Assembly (NCBI GenBank): GCA_910589395.1
Contig: CAJUTL010000001.1
Span: 1-64,000, forward strand
From: an uncultured Oscillospiraceae bacterium
GTDB lineage: Bacteria; Bacillota_A; Clostridia; Oscillospirales; Acutalibacteraceae
Direction of reading: 5' to 3'
Length of the DNA: 64,000 nt
Both the position numbers and the translations under genes were made by a program. Below the pieces are notes generated by a model. The model was not told the DNA's origin, searched no databases, and saw nothing but the letters and a program-made list of their open reading frames with translations. Below are positions 15,271 to 24,596 of this stretch, in pieces. Position 1 is the first letter of the stretch, and each line of letters opens with the position of its first letter.

Positions 15271-15371
15271 AGTTCATCACCGTTTTTTCAGATGTTAGAT
15301 GCCAATTTCTGGAAGTAGTAATCGGTGCATTCAGCAGGCTTCCCTCTCTGTCGTCTTGAGCTTTCCTGCCA

Positions 15372-15450
15372 GTCATCCTGAACTTCCCTGCCAGTCATCC
15401 TGAACGAAGTGAAGGATCTCGTTCTTTTTCCCTTTCCCTCAGAATGACAA
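15372..15450. repeat. Interspersed repeat family A, copy 1 (partial)
   Basis: GTCATCCTGAAC occurs twice (15372 and 15393), followed by GAAGTGAAGGATCTCGTTC and ending in CTCAGAATGAC. The outer parts are inverted copies of each other (GTCATCCTGA versus TCAGAATGAC). The rest of the 229-bp gap 15271-15499 holds only microrepeats. Confidence 0.8.
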
Positions 15451-15499
15451 GAAAAGGTGCCCTTCTCTAACAACTAACTACTCCTGACTAACAATTCCT

Positions 15500-16852
15500 T
15501 CAGCAAAGCTCCGCCTTGATCACTTCCGCCACATCGTTTGCCAGCTTCTGAATCAGCGCCTCGTCCTGGCCCTCCACCATCACGCGGAGCAGCGGCTCAG
15601 TGCCGGAGGGGCGCACAATGATCCGCCCGTCCTTGCCCAGGGTTTCCGTCACCTTGTCGATGGCGGCCCGCACCTTGTGGTCGGTGTAGAACGCCAGCTT
15701 CCCTTCAGGGGAAACCTGCAGGTTCACAATGGTCTGGGGGAACCGCTGCATCAGGGTAGCCAGAGAAGAAAGCTTACCCTCTCTCCTGCGCAGCAGGCTC
15801 AAAAGCTGGCAGGCGGTCAGCTGGCCGTCACCGGTGGTGGCAAAATCCCGGAAGATCACATGGCCGCTCTGCTCGCCGCCGAAATTGTAGCCGCTCAGGC
15901 GCATTTCCTCCAGCACATAGCGGTCGCCCACCTTGGTGGCCTCAAAACTCATGCCGTTTTCCTCACAGAACCGCTGAAAGCCCATATTGGTCATAATAGT
16001 GCCTACCACCGTGTTTTTGGAAAGCTTTCCCCGGCTCTTCATATCCATGGCGCAGATGGCCATCATAAAATCGCCGTCAATAAAATTGCCCTGTTCGTCC
16101 ACCATCAGACAGCGGTCGGCGTCGCCGTCGAAGGCCACGCCGGCGTCCACTTCGTGGGCCTTTACATATTCGATGAGGCCCTCCATGTGGGTGGAGCCGC
16201 AATCCCGGTTTACGTTGATGCCGTCGGGCTTGTCATTCAGCATAGTGACTTCAGCCCCCAGCTCGGTAAACAGCGTTTCCGCCGTGGCGCTGGCGGAGCC
16301 GTTGGCGGTATCGATGGCGATCTTCAGGCCGTCTAAGGAAAAGTGAACGGAATTTTTCACATGGTCAATGTAATCCCGCACAGCGTTCTCCGCCTGGCTG
16401 ACGGTGCCGATGCCGTCCTCCTCCGGGAATTCCCCGGAAATATCGGATTTCCCGAGAATGATATCTTCAATGCGCTCCTCCAGGTCGTCCGGCAGCTTGA
16501 ACCCGTCTCCGGAGAAGATCTTGATGCCGTTGTATTCATAGGAATTGTGGGAGGCGGAGATCATCACCCCCGCGTCCGCCTTGTATTTTTCTACCAGATA
16601 AGCCACAGCCGGAGTGGGCACCACGCCCAGAGTCACCACGCTGGCCCCGATGCTGCACAAGCCCGCTGCCATGGCGGTTTCCAGCATGTCAGAGGAAAGC
16701 CGGGTGTCCTTACCGATGAGCACCTTGGGGTGCCGGTTCGATTTGTTAGTCAGCACGCAGGCTGCCGCCCTGCCCAGCTGTGTGGCCAGCTCACAGGTCA
16801 AATCCTTGTTCGCGATCCCTCTGATTCCGTCTGTTCCGAATAGTCTGCCCAT
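15500..16852 (-). CDS. glmM: Phosphoglucosamine mutase
   Basis: 450 residues, the standard length. It converts glucosamine-6-phosphate to glucosamine-1-phosphate for UDP-GlcNAc and peptidoglycan synthesis. The active-site phosphoserine is Ser101 in MISASHNSYE; the magnesium site is FDGDADRCL (about 240); the substrate phosphate-binding loop is RPSGTEPLLRVM near the C-terminus; the N-terminal FGTDGIRG is intact. AAAAGGAGAGATCGAGT precedes ATG. It is isolated by intergenic gaps on both sides and probably has its own promoter in the 64 bp before the start, rich in A/T. Confidence 0.97.
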   Translation of the reverse strand: MGRLFGTDGIRGIANKDLTCELATQLGRAAACVLTNKSNRHPKVLIGKDTRLSSDMLETAMAAGLCSIGASVVTLGVVPTPAVAYLVEKYKADAGVMISASHNSYEYNGIKIFSGDGFKLPDDLEERIEDIILGKSDISGEFPEEDGIGTVSQAENAVRDYIDHVKNSVHFSLDGLKIAIDTANGSASATAETLFTELGAEVTMLNDKPDGINVNRDCGSTHMEGLIEYVKAHEVDAGVAFDGDADRCLMVDEQGNFIDGDFMMAICAMDMKSRGKLSKNTVVGTIMTNMGFQRFCEENGMSFEATKVGDRYVLEEMRLSGYNFGGEQSGHVIFRDFATTGDGQLTACQLLSLLRRREGKLSSLATLMQRFPQTIVNLQVSPEGKLAFYTDHKVRAAIDKVTETLGKDGRIIVRPSGTEPLLRVMVEGQDEALIQKLANDVAEVIKAELC

Positions 16853-16916
16853 ACTCGATCTCTCCTTTTAAGATATAAAACTATCTGCCGCGTTTACAAA
16901 AACGATTTTTCTGAGC

Positions 16917-18038
16917 TTACGAAAGCCGATCGTTTAAGCTCAACTGATCGGCTGCCCCACTTTCCCGAAGCCTGCCCGGCACGGGCAGCCCCAAATGGAG
17001 ATAGGCCGCTGGGGTGGCGCAGCGCCCCCGGGGGGTGCGGGTCAGAAAGCCTATCTGCATGAGATAGGGCTCGTTTACGTCCTCGATGGTGACGGCCTCT
17101 TCTCCGATGGCCGCCGCCAGGGTCTCCAGCCCCACCGGGCCGCCGCCGTAGTTTTTGATAATGGCGGAAAGCATGTTCCGGTCGCTCTGGTCCAGGCCCA
17201 GCTCATCGATCTCCATTCTGTCTAAAGCAATGCGGGCCGTGTTCAGGGTAATCACCCCGCCGCTCATGACCTCGGCAAAATCCCGTACCCTCTTTAAGAG
17301 GCGGTTGGCGATTCGGGGCGTGCCCCGGGAACGGGAAGCGATCTCCAGCGCCGCGTCGGCTTCGATCTCCGCCTGTAAAATTCCAGCGCTTCGCAGGACG
17401 ATCTTGGAAAGCTCCGCCGGGGAATACAGCTCCAGCCGGAGCACCACTCCGAAGCGGTCCCGCAAGGGGGCGGAAAGCTGGCCCGCCCTGGTGGTGGCCC
17501 CCACCAGGGTGAATTTCGGCAAGGGCAGATGATAGGAAGCGGCCATTTGCCCCTTGCCGGTGATAATATCCAGGGCAAAGTCCTCCATGGCGGGGTACAG
17601 TATCTCCTCCACCGTGCGGGGCAGACGGTGCACCTCGTCGATAAACAGCACATCGCCGGGGCTGAGATTTGTCAGCAGCGCCGCCAGATCCCCCGGCTTT
17701 TCAATGGCCGGGCCGCTGGTAATGCGCAGGTTGACCCCCATTTCGTTGGCCACGATCCCCGCCAGAGTGGTTTTGCCCAGACCCGGAGGGCCGTACAGCA
17801 GCACATGATCCAGGGTCTCCTTCCGGCTTTTGGCCGCCTCAATATAAATTTTCAGGTTTTCCTTGGCTTTTTCCTGCCCGATATATTCCGAAAACGTCCG
17901 GGGACGCAGCGGGTTTTCCACTTCTCTGTCCTCCGGGGTGTAGCCGGTTTCCGTCAAGCGGTTTTCCAGGTCCAGGTCGTCCTGGGAATCCCAATCGATC
18001 CCGTACTCCGTGGCTTGCCCGCTGGTTTTTTCGATCAT
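16917..18038 (-). CDS. ruvB: Holliday junction branch migration ATPase RuvB
   Basis: 373 residues. The hexameric AAA+ motor drives branch migration with RuvA. Walker A GPPGLGKTT (83-91), Walker B LFIDEVHR (131-138), sensor 1 LVGATTRAGQLSAPLRDRFG and arginine finger region are complete; the C-terminal winged helix ends in PYLMQIGFLTRTPRGR. Compared with typical RuvB (330-350 residues) it has about 20 extra residues at each end. GAAAGGAGGAAG precedes ATG. It is last in the run ruvC-ruvA-unknown-ruvB. Confidence 0.97.
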   Translation of the reverse strand: MIEKTSGQATEYGIDWDSQDDLDLENRLTETGYTPEDREVENPLRPRTFSEYIGQEKAKENLKIYIEAAKSRKETLDHVLLYGPPGLGKTTLAGIVANEMGVNLRITSGPAIEKPGDLAALLTNLSPGDVLFIDEVHRLPRTVEEILYPAMEDFALDIITGKGQMAASYHLPLPKFTLVGATTRAGQLSAPLRDRFGVVLRLELYSPAELSKIVLRSAGILQAEIEADAALEIASRSRGTPRIANRLLKRVRDFAEVMSGGVITLNTARIALDRMEIDELGLDQSDRNMLSAIIKNYGGGPVGLETLAAAIGEEAVTIEDVNEPYLMQIGFLTRTPRGRCATPAAYLHLGLPVPGRLRESGAADQLSLNDRLS

Positions 18039-18062
18039 GGAGCCTTCCTCCTTTCACGCTTT

Positions 18063-18602
18063 TTATTTGATGAATGAGAGAAACTGCTTTTCCGTCATCA
18101 CGGCGGACAAAAGCTTCCACAGCCGTTCCCTGGGAGCTTCACAGCCATACCGGTTCGGCGCGTCCTTTTCCCACTGCTCTGCCGTTCCATACAGGAAGGA
18201 CGACCAGTTTTCCTGAAGATACCGGCCGTTTCTCAGGGCGGTGACGTACAAATTCTTCAACAAAAGCTCAAAGCCCTTTTGGTATTCTTTCCCCGGCAGG
18301 GCGGACAGCTCCTTCAAAAGCTCCGTTTCAGAACCCGGGTTTTCTCTGAGCAGCGCCAGAAGCTTTTTGGCCGGTTCCGTCAGAGGCCTTTGCCGCCGGA
18401 GCCGCTTCAAAAGGTAATAGGCCTCCGGGGAAAGATAGGTGGTGCGCCCCTGAAACGCCTTGGAGTAAAAGAGCCCATGACTGTCGATCAGCTCCGTCAC
18501 GTCCTGCCAGGTACAGCCGATATCCTCCAGGGCGGGCAGCAGGGGGTTGGTATTGCACAGTAAGATCCCATTTTCCGTAAGCCACGCCTGCAAGCTGTTC
18601 AT
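18063..18602 (-). CDS. Conserved hypothetical protein between ruvA and ruvB
   Basis: 179 residues, with no membrane span or cysteine motif. Helical, with a likely winged-helix region (LSPEAYYLLKRLRRQRPLTE, AKKLLALLRENPGSETELLK) and a C-terminal segment GRYLQENWSSFLYGTAEQWE containing a W-SSF-YGTAExWE motif. I recall similar segments in small clostridial proteins annotated as AlkZ-related, but could not check; AlkZ is a DNA glycosylase for interstrand crosslinks. It starts just after the ruvA stop (GGGAGCAG upstream) and is 24 bp from ruvB, so it is co-expressed with Holliday-junction processing genes, which makes a role in DNA repair plausible. Confidence 0.7.
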   Translation of the reverse strand: MNSLQAWLTENGILLCNTNPLLPALEDIGCTWQDVTELIDSHGLFYSKAFQGRTTYLSPEAYYLLKRLRRQRPLTEPAKKLLALLRENPGSETELLKELSALPGKEYQKGFELLLKNLYVTALRNGRYLQENWSSFLYGTAEQWEKDAPNRYGCEAPRERLWKLLSAVMTEKQFLSFIK

Positions 18603-18605
18603 AGG

Positions 18606-19208
18606 CTATCTGCTCCCGAAGGACTTCAGCGCCAGGCGGATCAGCTCCTCCGGAGGCAGGGCGGAATCCAGCCTGCCCACGGCGGCGGCGGCATCCGAGG
18701 GGGAATAGCCCAGGGTCACAAGGGCCTCCACCGCTTGAGCCGCGCTGCCGGAGGCGGAAGGGCCTCCTGCCTGCAGTTCCTCCATATTGAGGCCGGAAGC
18801 GGACAGGCTTTTTACCTTGTCCTTTAATTCCAGCACAATGCGCTGGGCCAGCTTTGGCCCAACGCCGCTTGCCTTGGTAAAGCGCTTGGAATCTCCCGCA
18901 GCCGCCGCAAGGGCCACGTTTTCCGGAGTAAGCTCGGACAAAATGGCAATGCCCACCTTGGGGCCCACACCGCTGATACCCGTTAACAGCTTAAAGCAGT
19001 TTAATTCCCCCTGGGTGAGGAACCCGAAAAGATCCAGCGCGTCCTCCCGCACATTCAAATGGGTATACAGGGTGGCGTTTTCTCCCAGCCGGGGCAGATT
19101 TCGCAGGGTGTTCATAGAGGTAAAGCATTTAAACGCCACGCCCCCCACATCGATCACCGCCAGTCCCGGCTCCGTATGAGCAACCCTTCCTGTCAGACTG
19201 TAAAACAT
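18606..19208 (-). CDS. ruvA: Holliday junction DNA helicase subunit RuvA
   Basis: 200 residues. Domain I is the OB-fold start MFYSLTGRVAHTEPGLAVID; domain II carries the two helix-hairpin-helix motifs (LTGISGVGPKVGIAIL and ASGVGPKLAQRIVLEL) that bind junction DNA; domain III (about 150-200, EALVTLGYSPSDAAAAV) contacts RuvB. I start at ATG 19208 with GAGGAAACC upstream, because an upstream in-frame extension (MNKEREET) is not part of the family. It follows ruvC by 60 bp. Confidence 0.96.
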   Translation of the reverse strand: MFYSLTGRVAHTEPGLAVIDVGGVAFKCFTSMNTLRNLPRLGENATLYTHLNVREDALDLFGFLTQGELNCFKLLTGISGVGPKVGIAILSELTPENVALAAAAGDSKRFTKASGVGPKLAQRIVLELKDKVKSLSASGLNMEELQAGGPSASGSAAQAVEALVTLGYSPSDAAAAVGRLDSALPPEELIRLALKSFGSR

Positions 19209-19268
19209 GGTTTCCTCACGCTCCTTGTTCACCGCGCGCTTTCAAAAGCGTTTTTTCTTCCTGATCCT

Positions 19269-19793
19269 TCAAATCACTTTTCCCGGCTTTCTTGCCTTTT
19301 CCAGCAGGCCGCGGCGCAGGGCAGAGCCTGCCGCCTGGCCGTGGCAGATGGCCAGCGCCAAGGCGTCGGCCGTGTCGTCCGGTTTGGGGATCGAGGGCAG
19401 CTTCAAAAGCCGCCGGGTCATTTCCTGCACCTGGGGCTTCAGGGCCTTGCCGTACCCCGTTACCCCCTGCTTTACCTGCATGGGCGTGTATTCAAACAGA
19501 GGAACCCCTGCCTGGGAAAGGGCCAGAAGGATCACGCCCCTTGCCTCCGCCACACCGATGCCGGTGGTTTTGTTATTGGTAAAATACAGCTTTTCCACGG
19601 AAGCGGCCTGGGGCTTATGCAGAGCAAGCAGCTCAGTCATACCCTCATAAATTTCCGTTAAGCGCAGGCCAAAATCATCCCCGGCACGGGTAGTGACGGC
19701 ACCGTATTCCACTGGGCGGTACAGACCGTTTTTCGCTTCGATCACGCCATAGCCCACGATGGCATAGCCAGGGTCGATCCCCAGGATACGCAA
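19269..19793 (-). CDS. ruvC: Holliday junction resolvase RuvC
   Basis: 174 residues from TTG 19793, matching the normal RuvC length; the start is supported by GGGGGGAAG upstream and by the promoter -10 at 19838-19843, which excludes starts further upstream. RuvC cuts Holliday junctions symmetrically. The four metal ligands are present: Asp7 (GIDPGYA), Glu67 (VEKLYF), Asp140 and Asp143 (PDDTADALA). It is the first gene of the ruvC-ruvA-X-ruvB run. Confidence 0.95.
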   Translation of the reverse strand: MRILGIDPGYAIVGYGVIEAKNGLYRPVEYGAVTTRAGDDFGLRLTEIYEGMTELLALHKPQAASVEKLYFTNNKTTGIGVAEARGVILLALSQAGVPLFEYTPMQVKQGVTGYGKALKPQVQEMTRRLLKLPSIPKPDDTADALALAICHGQAAGSALRRGLLEKARKPGKVI

Positions 19794-19837
19794 GCCGCTT
19801 CCCCCCTGTTCCCGATGATTTCGCAGATACAAGGGAA

Positions 19838-19843
19838 AGTATA
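19838..19843 (-). promoter_or_regulatory. Extended -10 box for the ruv operon
   Basis: On the minus strand ATGGTATACT has a TGn extension before TATACT (19843-19838); a weak TTCAAA lies 15 bp upstream. Transcription would begin near 19831, 38 bases before the TTG start of ruvC. Confidence 0.5.
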
Positions 19844-19981
19844 CCATAAAACCGGGGATTTGAACAGATAAAATATTTTGAACGCACCGTGAATTTTCAA
19901 AGGAAAAAATCCCGTGTATGTTAGCCCGATTTCAGCAAAGGCTAATTTCAATCTTATTTTTGGATAAAGGAGGCCTGCTTC

Positions 19982-21349
19982 ATGCGAAAGCGAGGCAAAA
20001 TCAGAGCCTTTACACTGCTGTCGGCAGTTTTTCTTACCCTATGCGGGCTTTGGGCGGACGCGGGCTATGCCCTGGCCTCCAGCCGGACGGAGCTGGAATA
20101 TTCCTACCGCCGGGCTCTGGGAGACCTGACGGATCACGTAACCGCCATGCGGTCTGTGCTGCAAAAAGCCCCTTATGTCAACACGCCCACCATGCAGAAT
20201 GCGGTGTCCGCCGAACTGCTGGAGCAGAGCAGCGGGGCAAAAAGTGCTATGGCAATCCTTCCCTTCCCCCAGGAAAAAACGGAACGGATCAGCCAGTTTT
20301 TCTCTCAAACAGGAAGCTACGCCCTTTCCCTTTCCCGCCATGCCGCGGCGGGGCGGAGCCAGGAAGAAAGCGACCTGGAAATTCTCTCCGTGCTGGAGGA
20401 ATACGCGGAAACTCTTTCCGAGGCATTGCAAAAGACCCAGGCCAGGATCGACACGGAGGGAATTTCTCTCGGCCGGTTCAAAAGCCTGCTGCGCAATGTG
20501 GAAGCGCCAGCTGACCAGCCGTTGTTTTCCGATGAATTCGATGAGGCGTCGGAGGCCTTCGCCCAGTTCCCGGCCCTGCTGTACGACGGTCCTTTTTCCG
20601 ACCATATCCAGCGCCGGACTCCGCTGTTTTTAGAAGGCATGCCGGAAATTGACGAACAGGAGGCCGCCCGAAAAGCCGCCGAATTTCTTCACTGCTCCCC
20701 GGACGAGCTGGAGCCTCAGGGAGAGGGCGGGTCCCAGCTGCCCGTGTTTTCCTTCTCCGGGAGGGAAGCTCACGTCACCGTGACAAAAGCCGGCGGTCAA
20801 ATCGCTTATTTCAAAAAAGCAGGGCCCATTTCCGAAGCGAGGCTGGACTACACCGACGCGCTGACAGAAGCCTGCCGCATGCTGAAGGAGCTGGGGATCT
20901 CCGAGTTCCGGGAAACGTATTACGTGAGCAGCGATAACCTGTGTACTATCAACTTTGCCGGAACCGCCCGCTTTTCCGGAGAAGGCTCCGACTCCGCGGA
21001 GGAAATCGTCTGTTACCCGGATCTTGTCAAGGTCACCATAGAGCTGCAGGAGGGCGGCATGGTGGAATACGACGCTTCCGGCTACCTGATGAACCGCCGG
21101 GAGCGGGAGCTCTCCCGCCCCGCCCTTTCCAAGGAGCAAGCCGCTGAAAACCTCAGCCCCAGGCTGACCGTGGAAAGCGCGCAGCCGGCGGTGATCCCCT
21201 CTCCCGGCTTAGAAGAGCTGCTGTGCTGGGAATTTCGTTGCACTGCCGAAAACGGACGCGAGTTTCTGGTCTATATCAACGGAGAAACAGGCCTGGAGGA
21301 GCAGCTTTATCTGCTGCAAAAGGACGACCACGGAATTTTGGCCATGTGA
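19982..21349 (+). CDS. ypeB: Spore germination protein YpeB
   Basis: 455 residues. An N-terminal membrane span (about 9-31) is followed by a long helical region (about 35-200, many Glu/Ala/Leu) and C-terminal PepSY-type repeats (for example EARLDYTDALTEACRMLKEL, ...EQAAENLSPRLTVESAQP, and LVYINGETGLEEQL at the end). This is the YpeB layout; YpeB is needed for assembly and control of the cortex-lytic enzyme SleB in spores. sleB is usually adjacent but is not here. AAAGGAGGCCTGCTTC precedes ATG 19982. The gene is a good sign that the organism forms spores. Confidence 0.88.
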   Translation: MRKRGKIRAFTLLSAVFLTLCGLWADAGYALASSRTELEYSYRRALGDLTDHVTAMRSVLQKAPYVNTPTMQNAVSAELLEQSSGAKSAMAILPFPQEKTERISQFFSQTGSYALSLSRHAAAGRSQEESDLEILSVLEEYAETLSEALQKTQARIDTEGISLGRFKSLLRNVEAPADQPLFSDEFDEASEAFAQFPALLYDGPFSDHIQRRTPLFLEGMPEIDEQEAARKAAEFLHCSPDELEPQGEGGSQLPVFSFSGREAHVTVTKAGGQIAYFKKAGPISEARLDYTDALTEACRMLKELGISEFRETYYVSSDNLCTINFAGTARFSGEGSDSAEEIVCYPDLVKVTIELQEGGMVEYDASGYLMNRRERELSRPALSKEQAAENLSPRLTVESAQPAVIPSPGLEELLCWEFRCTAENGREFLVYINGETGLEEQLYLLQKDDHGILAM

Positions 21350-21449
21350 ATATTTCTTTTTATAAGCTGTCGGGAAAACAATGCCCGGCGGCTTGTTTTT
21401 CCCCGCGGGTTCTGGTAAAATGAGGAAAACAACGGCAGGAGGCGGGCAT

Positions 21450-22604
21450 ATGGAAAAAGTCAAGCTGGGCATGATCGGCATAGGAAACATGGGAAGCGGA
21501 CATATCCAAAATATTCTGGCGGGGAAAACCCCTGAGATCGAGGTCGCCGCGGCGGCGGACCGCCGGGAGGAGCGCCGGGCATGGGCCAAAAAGACACTGC
21601 CGGAGGGCACCCCGGTTTTTACCGAGGGCTCGGAGCTGATTGAAAGCGGCCTGTGCGACGCGGTGCTGATCGCCACCCCCCATTACCAGCACCCAGTGCT
21701 GGCGCGGGAGGCCTTTCAAAAGGGGCTGCATGTGCTGTGCGAAAAGCCGGCGGGGGTCTACACCAAGGCGGTCAGGGAAATGAACCGGGCCGCGGAGGAA
21801 AGCGGCAGGGTCTTTGCCATGATGTTCAATCAGCGCACCAACTGCCTGTACCGCAAAATGCATGAGCTGGTACAGGGCGGAGAGCTGGGAAAGCTGAAAC
21901 GGGTGAACTGGATCATCACCGACTGGTACCGCACCCAGATCTATTATGATTCCGGCGACTGGCGGGCCACCTGGGACGGCGAGGGCGGCGGCGTGCTCTT
22001 AAACCAGTGCCCTCACCAGCTGGATCTTTTGCAGTGGATCTGCGGCCTGCCCAAAACCGTGCAGGCCTTTTGCCAGGAGGGAAAATGGCACGATATCGAG
22101 GTGGAGGACGACGTGACCGCCTATCTGGAATTTGAAAACGGCGCCACCGGCGTGTTTGTCACCACCACTGGAGATGCGCCCGGCACCAACCGTTTTGAGG
22201 TGACCGGCACCAGGGGGAAACTGGTGTGCGAAAACGATACCCTCACCTTCTGGAAGCTGAACACCGACGAGCGGGACTTCTGCAAAACCTCCGGGGAGGG
22301 CTTCGCCAAGCCGGCATGGGAGGAATTCACCGTGGAAACCGATGGGGAAAATCCCCAGCATGTTGGGGTGCTGAACGCCTTTGCGGGAAAGATCCTTCAC
22401 GGAACTCCCCTGGTGGCCGAGGGCAGAGAAGGCCTGCGGGGACTGACACTTTCCAATGCCATGCACCTTTCCAGCTGGCTTCACAGGCCGGTGGAGATCC
22501 CCTTTGACGAGGAGCTGTTCCTCAGGGAGCTCACAAAGCGCCGGGAAAACTCCCGGAAAAAAGAGGGAAAGGAGATCACCTTCTCCACGGAAGGTACGTA
22601 TTAA
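21450..22604 (+). CDS. Gfo/Idh/MocA family NAD(P)-dependent oxidoreductase
   Basis: 384 residues. Rossmann motif GIGNMGSGH (10-18), the EKP signature (Glu98-Lys99-Pro100 in HVLCEKPAG) with the catalytic lysine, and the C-terminal alpha/beta domain with GGGVLLNQCPHQLDLLQW, where the HxxD-type motif helps catalysis. These enzymes oxidise or reduce sugars and cyclitols. Start ATG 21450 has AGGAGG eight bases upstream. Followed after 3 bp by a sugar isomerase and then a second oxidoreductase: such triplets typically act in inositol or rare-sugar conversion through keto intermediates. Substrate not identifiable. Confidence 0.92.
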   Translation: MEKVKLGMIGIGNMGSGHIQNILAGKTPEIEVAAAADRREERRAWAKKTLPEGTPVFTEGSELIESGLCDAVLIATPHYQHPVLAREAFQKGLHVLCEKPAGVYTKAVREMNRAAEESGRVFAMMFNQRTNCLYRKMHELVQGGELGKLKRVNWIITDWYRTQIYYDSGDWRATWDGEGGGVLLNQCPHQLDLLQWICGLPKTVQAFCQEGKWHDIEVEDDVTAYLEFENGATGVFVTTTGDAPGTNRFEVTGTRGKLVCENDTLTFWKLNTDERDFCKTSGEGFAKPAWEEFTVETDGENPQHVGVLNAFAGKILHGTPLVAEGREGLRGLTLSNAMHLSSWLHRPVEIPFDEELFLRELTKRRENSRKKEGKEITFSTEGTY

Positions 22605-22607
22605 AGA

Positions 22608-23480
22608 ATGAAAAAACTGGCATTATCCGGATTTTCCGATGAGATCTCCCCGGTATTTGACGAGCAGCTTGCCGCTATCCGGGAATTCGGCCTTTCCTAC
22701 ATAGAGCCCCGGGGGATCGATGGCGTCAATGTTTCCGAGCTTTCCCCCGAAAAACTGCGGGAGGTAAAGGAAAAGCTTTCGGCCTTCGGCGTTTCCGTTT
22801 CCTCCATCGGCTCGCCCATCGGCAAAATTTCCATAGAGGACAATTTTTCCGCCCACCTGGAAAAGCTGAAGCGCACCCTGGAGATCCAGAAGGAGCTGAA
22901 CGCCCCTTATCTGCGCATGTTCAGCTTTTACCTTCCCGCCGGGAAGGCCCCGGAGGAATTCCGGGAAAAGGTATTCGAGCAAATTCACGCCATGATCGAG
23001 GAAGCGGCCCGGTGGGATTCCGTGCTGCTCCATGAAAATGAAAAGGGTATTTACGGCGATACCGCCCCCCGCTGCCTGGAACTGCTGCAAGCCTTTTCCG
23101 GTTCCCACTTCAAGGCGGTATTTGATTTTGCCAATTTTGTAGAGGTGGGCCAGGACACGCGCGCCGCCTTTGACAGCCTCTTTCCTTACATAGAATATGT
23201 TCATATCAAAGATGCTTTGCGCGCGGAGAGAAAAATCGTCCCCGCCGGGCAGGGAAACGGGCAGGTAAAGGCCCTTCTTACCGAGCTTTTGCACAGCGGC
23301 TGGCGGGGCTTCCTTTCCCTGGAGCCCCACCTTACCGATTTTACGGGCCTTGCGGCCCTGGAGCAGGAGGCGAAGCAAAGAAACTCCACGCTGGACGGAA
23401 AAAGCGCCTGGAAGCTGGCTCTTACCGCCCTGCGGGAGCTTTTATCGGAAATTCCCGAAGCAAAGGAGCTGATGGTATGA
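22608..23480 (+). CDS. Sugar phosphate isomerase/epimerase (xylose isomerase-like TIM barrel)
   Basis: 290 residues of AP endonuclease 2-like TIM barrel. Metal ligands typical of the family are visible: the glutamate in LLHENEKGIYGD, the aspartate in FKAVFDFANF, the His in YVHIKDA and the Glu in FLSLEPHL. The N-terminus GFSDEISPVFDEQLAAI is characteristic. Located between two Gfo/Idh/MocA genes; the downstream start overlaps its stop (ATGA). Likely epimerises or isomerises a keto-sugar made by the partner dehydrogenases. Confidence 0.9.
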   Translation: MKKLALSGFSDEISPVFDEQLAAIREFGLSYIEPRGIDGVNVSELSPEKLREVKEKLSAFGVSVSSIGSPIGKISIEDNFSAHLEKLKRTLEIQKELNAPYLRMFSFYLPAGKAPEEFREKVFEQIHAMIEEAARWDSVLLHENEKGIYGDTAPRCLELLQAFSGSHFKAVFDFANFVEVGQDTRAAFDSLFPYIEYVHIKDALRAERKIVPAGQGNGQVKALLTELLHSGWRGFLSLEPHLTDFTGLAALEQEAKQRNSTLDGKSAWKLALTALRELLSEIPEAKELMV

Positions 23481-24487
23481 AGCGGCTGAAATGCGCCATT
23501 GTCGGCTGCGGCGGCATTGCCCAGGTACACGCCGCCGTCCTGCATGAGCAGGACACGGCGGAGCTTCTGGCCTTCTGCGATATTCGCCCGGAGCGGGCGG
23601 AGGCCTTGGCAGGCGCCTACGGCGGAGCCGCTTATTCTTCGCTGGAGGAGCTTTTAGAGCGGGAACGCCCGGAGGTGCTTCATATCTGCACCCCTCATGT
23701 GCTGCATACCCCCATGGCAAAGCTGGCGGCGGAGCGGGGCATTGCGGTCTTTACGGAAAAGCCCCCCGTGATAAACGAAACCCAGTGGAAGGAATTTCAA
23801 GAGCTGGGTGAAAAAACGCGGGTGGGCGTTTGCTTTCAAAACCGTTATAACCCCGGCGTGGGGCTGCTGAAGGAGCTTCTCGCTTCCGGAAAATTGGGGA
23901 AGCTCCTGGGCGGCAGGGCCTTTGTCACCTGGCACAGGGACGCTTCCTATTACACGGAAAGCGGCTGGCGGGGCAGCCTGGAAACCGAGGGCGGCGGGGT
24001 GCTGATCAACCAGTCTATTCACACGCTGGACCTTTTGGGGCAGTTTTTAGGCCGGGCCGTTTCGGTAGACGCCACAATGACGAACCACCACTTGAAAAAC
24101 GTCATTGAGGTGGAGGACGCCTTCGAGGCATCTATCGATTTCGGCGGGAGCCCGGCAGTATTTTTCGCCACCACCGCCCACTGTACCGATTCCCCGGTGC
24201 TGGTGGAATTGGTCTGCGAAAACGCTACCGTTCGCATGGAGGAGCAGGAGGTCACCCTGCTTTGGAAAAACGGCGGCAGGGAATTCCACCGGCTTCCTGA
24301 GCCTCTTTCCCCTATTACCGGAAAAGCCTACTGGGGACAAAGCCACAGCCTGTGCATCGCGGATTTTTACCATGCCGTTTTGGAAGAGACCCCCTTCCGA
24401 AACGATATCCCCGGCGTAGCCGATACCGTGGAGCTGATGCTGGCGGCCTACCGCTCCGCCCGGGAGCACAGGGAAGTTTTACTATAA
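23477..24487 (+). CDS. Gfo/Idh/MocA family oxidoreductase, second copy
   Basis: 336 residues. Rossmann motif GCGGIAQVHA (10-19), catalytic EKP (94-96, FTEKPPV), and a C-terminal domain with TEGGGVLINQSIHTLDLL. It differs clearly from the first copy and probably uses a related substrate at another step. Its ATG overlaps the isomerase stop, giving translational coupling. The operon ends at a strong terminator 22 bp downstream. Confidence 0.92.
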   Translation: MKRLKCAIVGCGGIAQVHAAVLHEQDTAELLAFCDIRPERAEALAGAYGGAAYSSLEELLERERPEVLHICTPHVLHTPMAKLAAERGIAVFTEKPPVINETQWKEFQELGEKTRVGVCFQNRYNPGVGLLKELLASGKLGKLLGGRAFVTWHRDASYYTESGWRGSLETEGGGVLINQSIHTLDLLGQFLGRAVSVDATMTNHHLKNVIEVEDAFEASIDFGGSPAVFFATTAHCTDSPVLVELVCENATVRMEEQEVTLLWKNGGREFHRLPEPLSPITGKAYWGQSHSLCIADFYHAVLEETPFRNDIPGVADTVELMLAAYRSAREHREVLL

Positions 24488-24508
24488 GAGTGTTGCTGAA
24501 AAGAAGGA

Positions 24509-24549
24509 GCTGCCGCAAACTGTGAGTTTTGCGGCAGCCTGTTTTATTT
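24509..24549 (+). terminator. Rho-independent terminator of the oxidoreductase operon
   Basis: GCTGCCGCAAA (24509-24519) pairs with TTTGCGGCAGC (24528-24538), followed by CTGTTTTATTT. Confidence 0.9.
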
Positions 24550-24596
24550 AGATGCTGGATACTAGAAGCTAGACGGTTCTTCGCTCACTTCCCGCC

